Part shown: one piece after another, positions 20,661 to 21,765 of the stretch
Numbering within the stretch: position 1 is the first letter of the stretch
Layout of the letters: every line of letters begins with the position of its first letter
Source of the DNA: a virus
Virus record (IMG/VR): IMGVR_UViG_3300047094_000048
Coordinates: 1 to 21,765 of that record
Strand: one strand, 5' to 3'
Length of the DNA: 21,765 nt
Program-made: the position numbers and the translations under genes
Notes under the pieces: generated by a model
What the model was told of the DNA's origin: nothing
The model's database searches: none
The model's input: the letters and a program-made list of their open reading frames with translations, nothing else

Positions 20661-21692
20661 ATGGCTAAAAATCAGTATGGTGATTACATTGGTGATGACG
20701 AATTTATAGAGAAATGGCGAGCATATCCTAGCCCCACAGCATTAGCAGAACATTTAGGTATCGGTGTTCGTGCCGTTATGAATCGTAGGCGGTCAGTAGA
20801 AATTAGGCAGAACATAGAACTTGTAACCGACCTTAGTTATAAGCAAGAAAAAAGCAAAGAATATATTGAAAGAGCTAAGGCTGACAAGGCAAAACGCCAA
20901 GAATTATTGCAAGAACGCCTAGATGCTGCCACCCATAGCGTTAGACGGGGTATGGAATTAGAAAAGGGTAGAGTCATTATCTTTTCTGATGCCCACTTTA
21001 CCGACTGCACTACAACAGGCTTTAAAGCCCTTATTAAATTTATTGAGCATTTCAAGCCCAAAGCCATCATCTGTAACGGAGATGCTTTTGACGGGGCTGT
21101 ACTCAGCCGATTCCCAAAGATAAATTTTGACCGCCAACCTAGCGTATTAGACGAACTAAACTACTGTAAAACGCATTTAGATGCCATTGAAAAGGTTAGA
21201 CCTGCGGGTTGTAGGCTAATATGGACTCTAGGTAATCACGATATGCGTTATGAGTCGGCTTTGGTGGCTCGTGCCCCTGAGTTTTCGGGGGTAGATGGGT
21301 TTAACCTCAAGTACCATTTTCCTCATTGGGAAACCTGTTGGTCATTTTGGGTCAATGAAGATACTGTAATTAAGCACAGGCATAAAGGCGGTAGGTACGC
21401 AGGCTATAACAATGTCCAAGCTAGTTTTAGTAATATCTTTACAGGGCATACCCATGTATTGACTCTTAGCCCTATATCGACTTTTGACCAAAAAACCTAC
21501 TGGGGTGTTCAGACAGGCACTTTAGCTGACATCAATGCGGATAGCTTCAGCTACACAGAAGATAACGCAAAGGACTGGCGGCAAGGGTTTGTCATGGCTT
21601 CGTGGGAGCGTGGTAGGCTTTTAATGCCTGAGATGATTCAAGTTTGCGGAGAAAACGAGGTAGAGTTTCGTGGTGAGATATTAGAAGTATGA
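20661..21692 (+). CDS. HTH-metallophosphoesterase fusion (343 aa)
   Basis: Residues 14-50 have a helix-turn-helix pattern (FIEKWRAYPSPTALAEHLGI, then GVRAVMNRRRSVE). Residues 55-100 form a charged helical linker. From 104 a calcineurin-like phosphoesterase follows: D110-A-H112, G140-D141, G191-N-H-D194, H239/H241 and G262-H-T-H265, the full set of metal-binding motifs for a two-metal site. Enzymes of this fold cut phosphodiesters or phosphomonoesters, including nucleic acids; the substrate here is unknown. The HTH suggests DNA targeting, and I recall the same HTH plus phosphoesterase layout in other phages. It is the first rightward gene, and its TGA overlaps the next ATG (ATGA). A longer start at 20631 is unlikely for lack of a ribosome-binding site. 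Confidence 0.88.
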   Translation: MAKNQYGDYIGDDEFIEKWRAYPSPTALAEHLGIGVRAVMNRRRSVEIRQNIELVTDLSYKQEKSKEYIERAKADKAKRQELLQERLDAATHSVRRGMELEKGRVIIFSDAHFTDCTTTGFKALIKFIEHFKPKAIICNGDAFDGAVLSRFPKINFDRQPSVLDELNYCKTHLDAIEKVRPAGCRLIWTLGNHDMRYESALVARAPEFSGVDGFNLKYHFPHWETCWSFWVNEDTVIKHRHKGGRYAGYNNVQASFSNIFTGHTHVLTLSPISTFDQKTYWGVQTGTLADINADSFSYTEDNAKDWRQGFVMASWERGRLLMPEMIQVCGENEVEFRGEILEV

Positions 21693-21765
21693 AAATTACC
21701 CCTAAGATTATCGAACACATCTACAGTATGTTGTATTGCTGCGAGCCGTTTGCGTCTTGGGATTT
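21689..21765 (+). CDS. Start of the next rightward gene, cut by the window edge
   Basis: An ATG overlapping the phosphoesterase TGA (ATGA) opens a frame with no stop to the window end: 25 full codons starting MKITPKIIEHIYSMLY and reaching P-F-A-S-W-D. The helix-then-PF-x-x-W pattern reminds me of the N-terminus of phage SprT-like putative metallopeptidases, but the catalytic part is outside the window, so the product is left open. Confidence 0.55.
   Translation, partial: MKITPKIIEHIYSMLYCCEPFASWD

Overview
The window looks like part of the genome of a tailed, probably short-tailed (podovirus-like) double-stranded DNA bacteriophage. The evidence is a continuous virion-assembly block: small and large terminase, a portal of the P22 type with a long C-terminal coiled coil, a scaffold-like protein, a major capsid protein, P22 gp4-like and gp10-like tail-hub proteins, and a run of large glutamine/alanine/glycine-rich proteins in the position of DNA-ejection proteins. 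There is no tape measure, tail tube, sheath or baseplate gene. There are also no integrase, lysis, polymerase, tRNA or CRISPR signals in these bases. The host cannot be read directly. The moderately AT-rich composition and the protein families are those I associate with phages and metagenomic phage contigs of freshwater proteobacteria, but this is an inference.

Layout: nearly everything from 1 to 20603 is on the minus strand and is read from right to left. It begins at a short divergent intergenic region (about 20604-20660). In order of transcription it runs: VRR-NUC nuclease, SAM methyltransferase, Dps/ferritin-like protein, four very small basic proteins (one of them, 48 aa at 18466-18612, is a short gene that is easily missed), small terminase, large terminase, portal, a 134-aa virion protein, a 457-aa fibre-like protein, a 263-aa protein with five 21-aa repeats, a heptosyltransferase-like glycosyltransferase, a zinc-binding-type small protein, scaffold, major capsid protein, a 102-aa capsid-associated protein, a strong hairpin terminator, a 212-aa coiled-coil protein, gp4-like adaptor, gp10-like hub, GNAT acetyltransferase, a protein ending in a short S74 chaperone domain, and three ejection-type proteins. 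The last of these runs off the left edge.

The minus-strand genes are packed with 1-13 nt overlaps or gaps of a few bases (ATGA, GTGA and TAATG junctions), so strong translational coupling is expected. The one clear break in the block is the terminator after the capsid genes, which would raise capsid transcript relative to tail genes. On the plus strand, to the right of the divergent region, lies an HTH-metallophosphoesterase fusion followed by the start of another gene. This is probably the edge of the replication/early module.

No radically new system is evident. The most interesting parts are: an insertion of fibre-like, repeat and glycosyltransferase genes between portal and scaffold; a Dps-like protein with an almost intact ferroxidase pattern; the clipped S74 domain in the position P22 uses for its tail needle; the cluster of tiny basic proteins ahead of the terminase; and the divergent control region with two inverted repeats.
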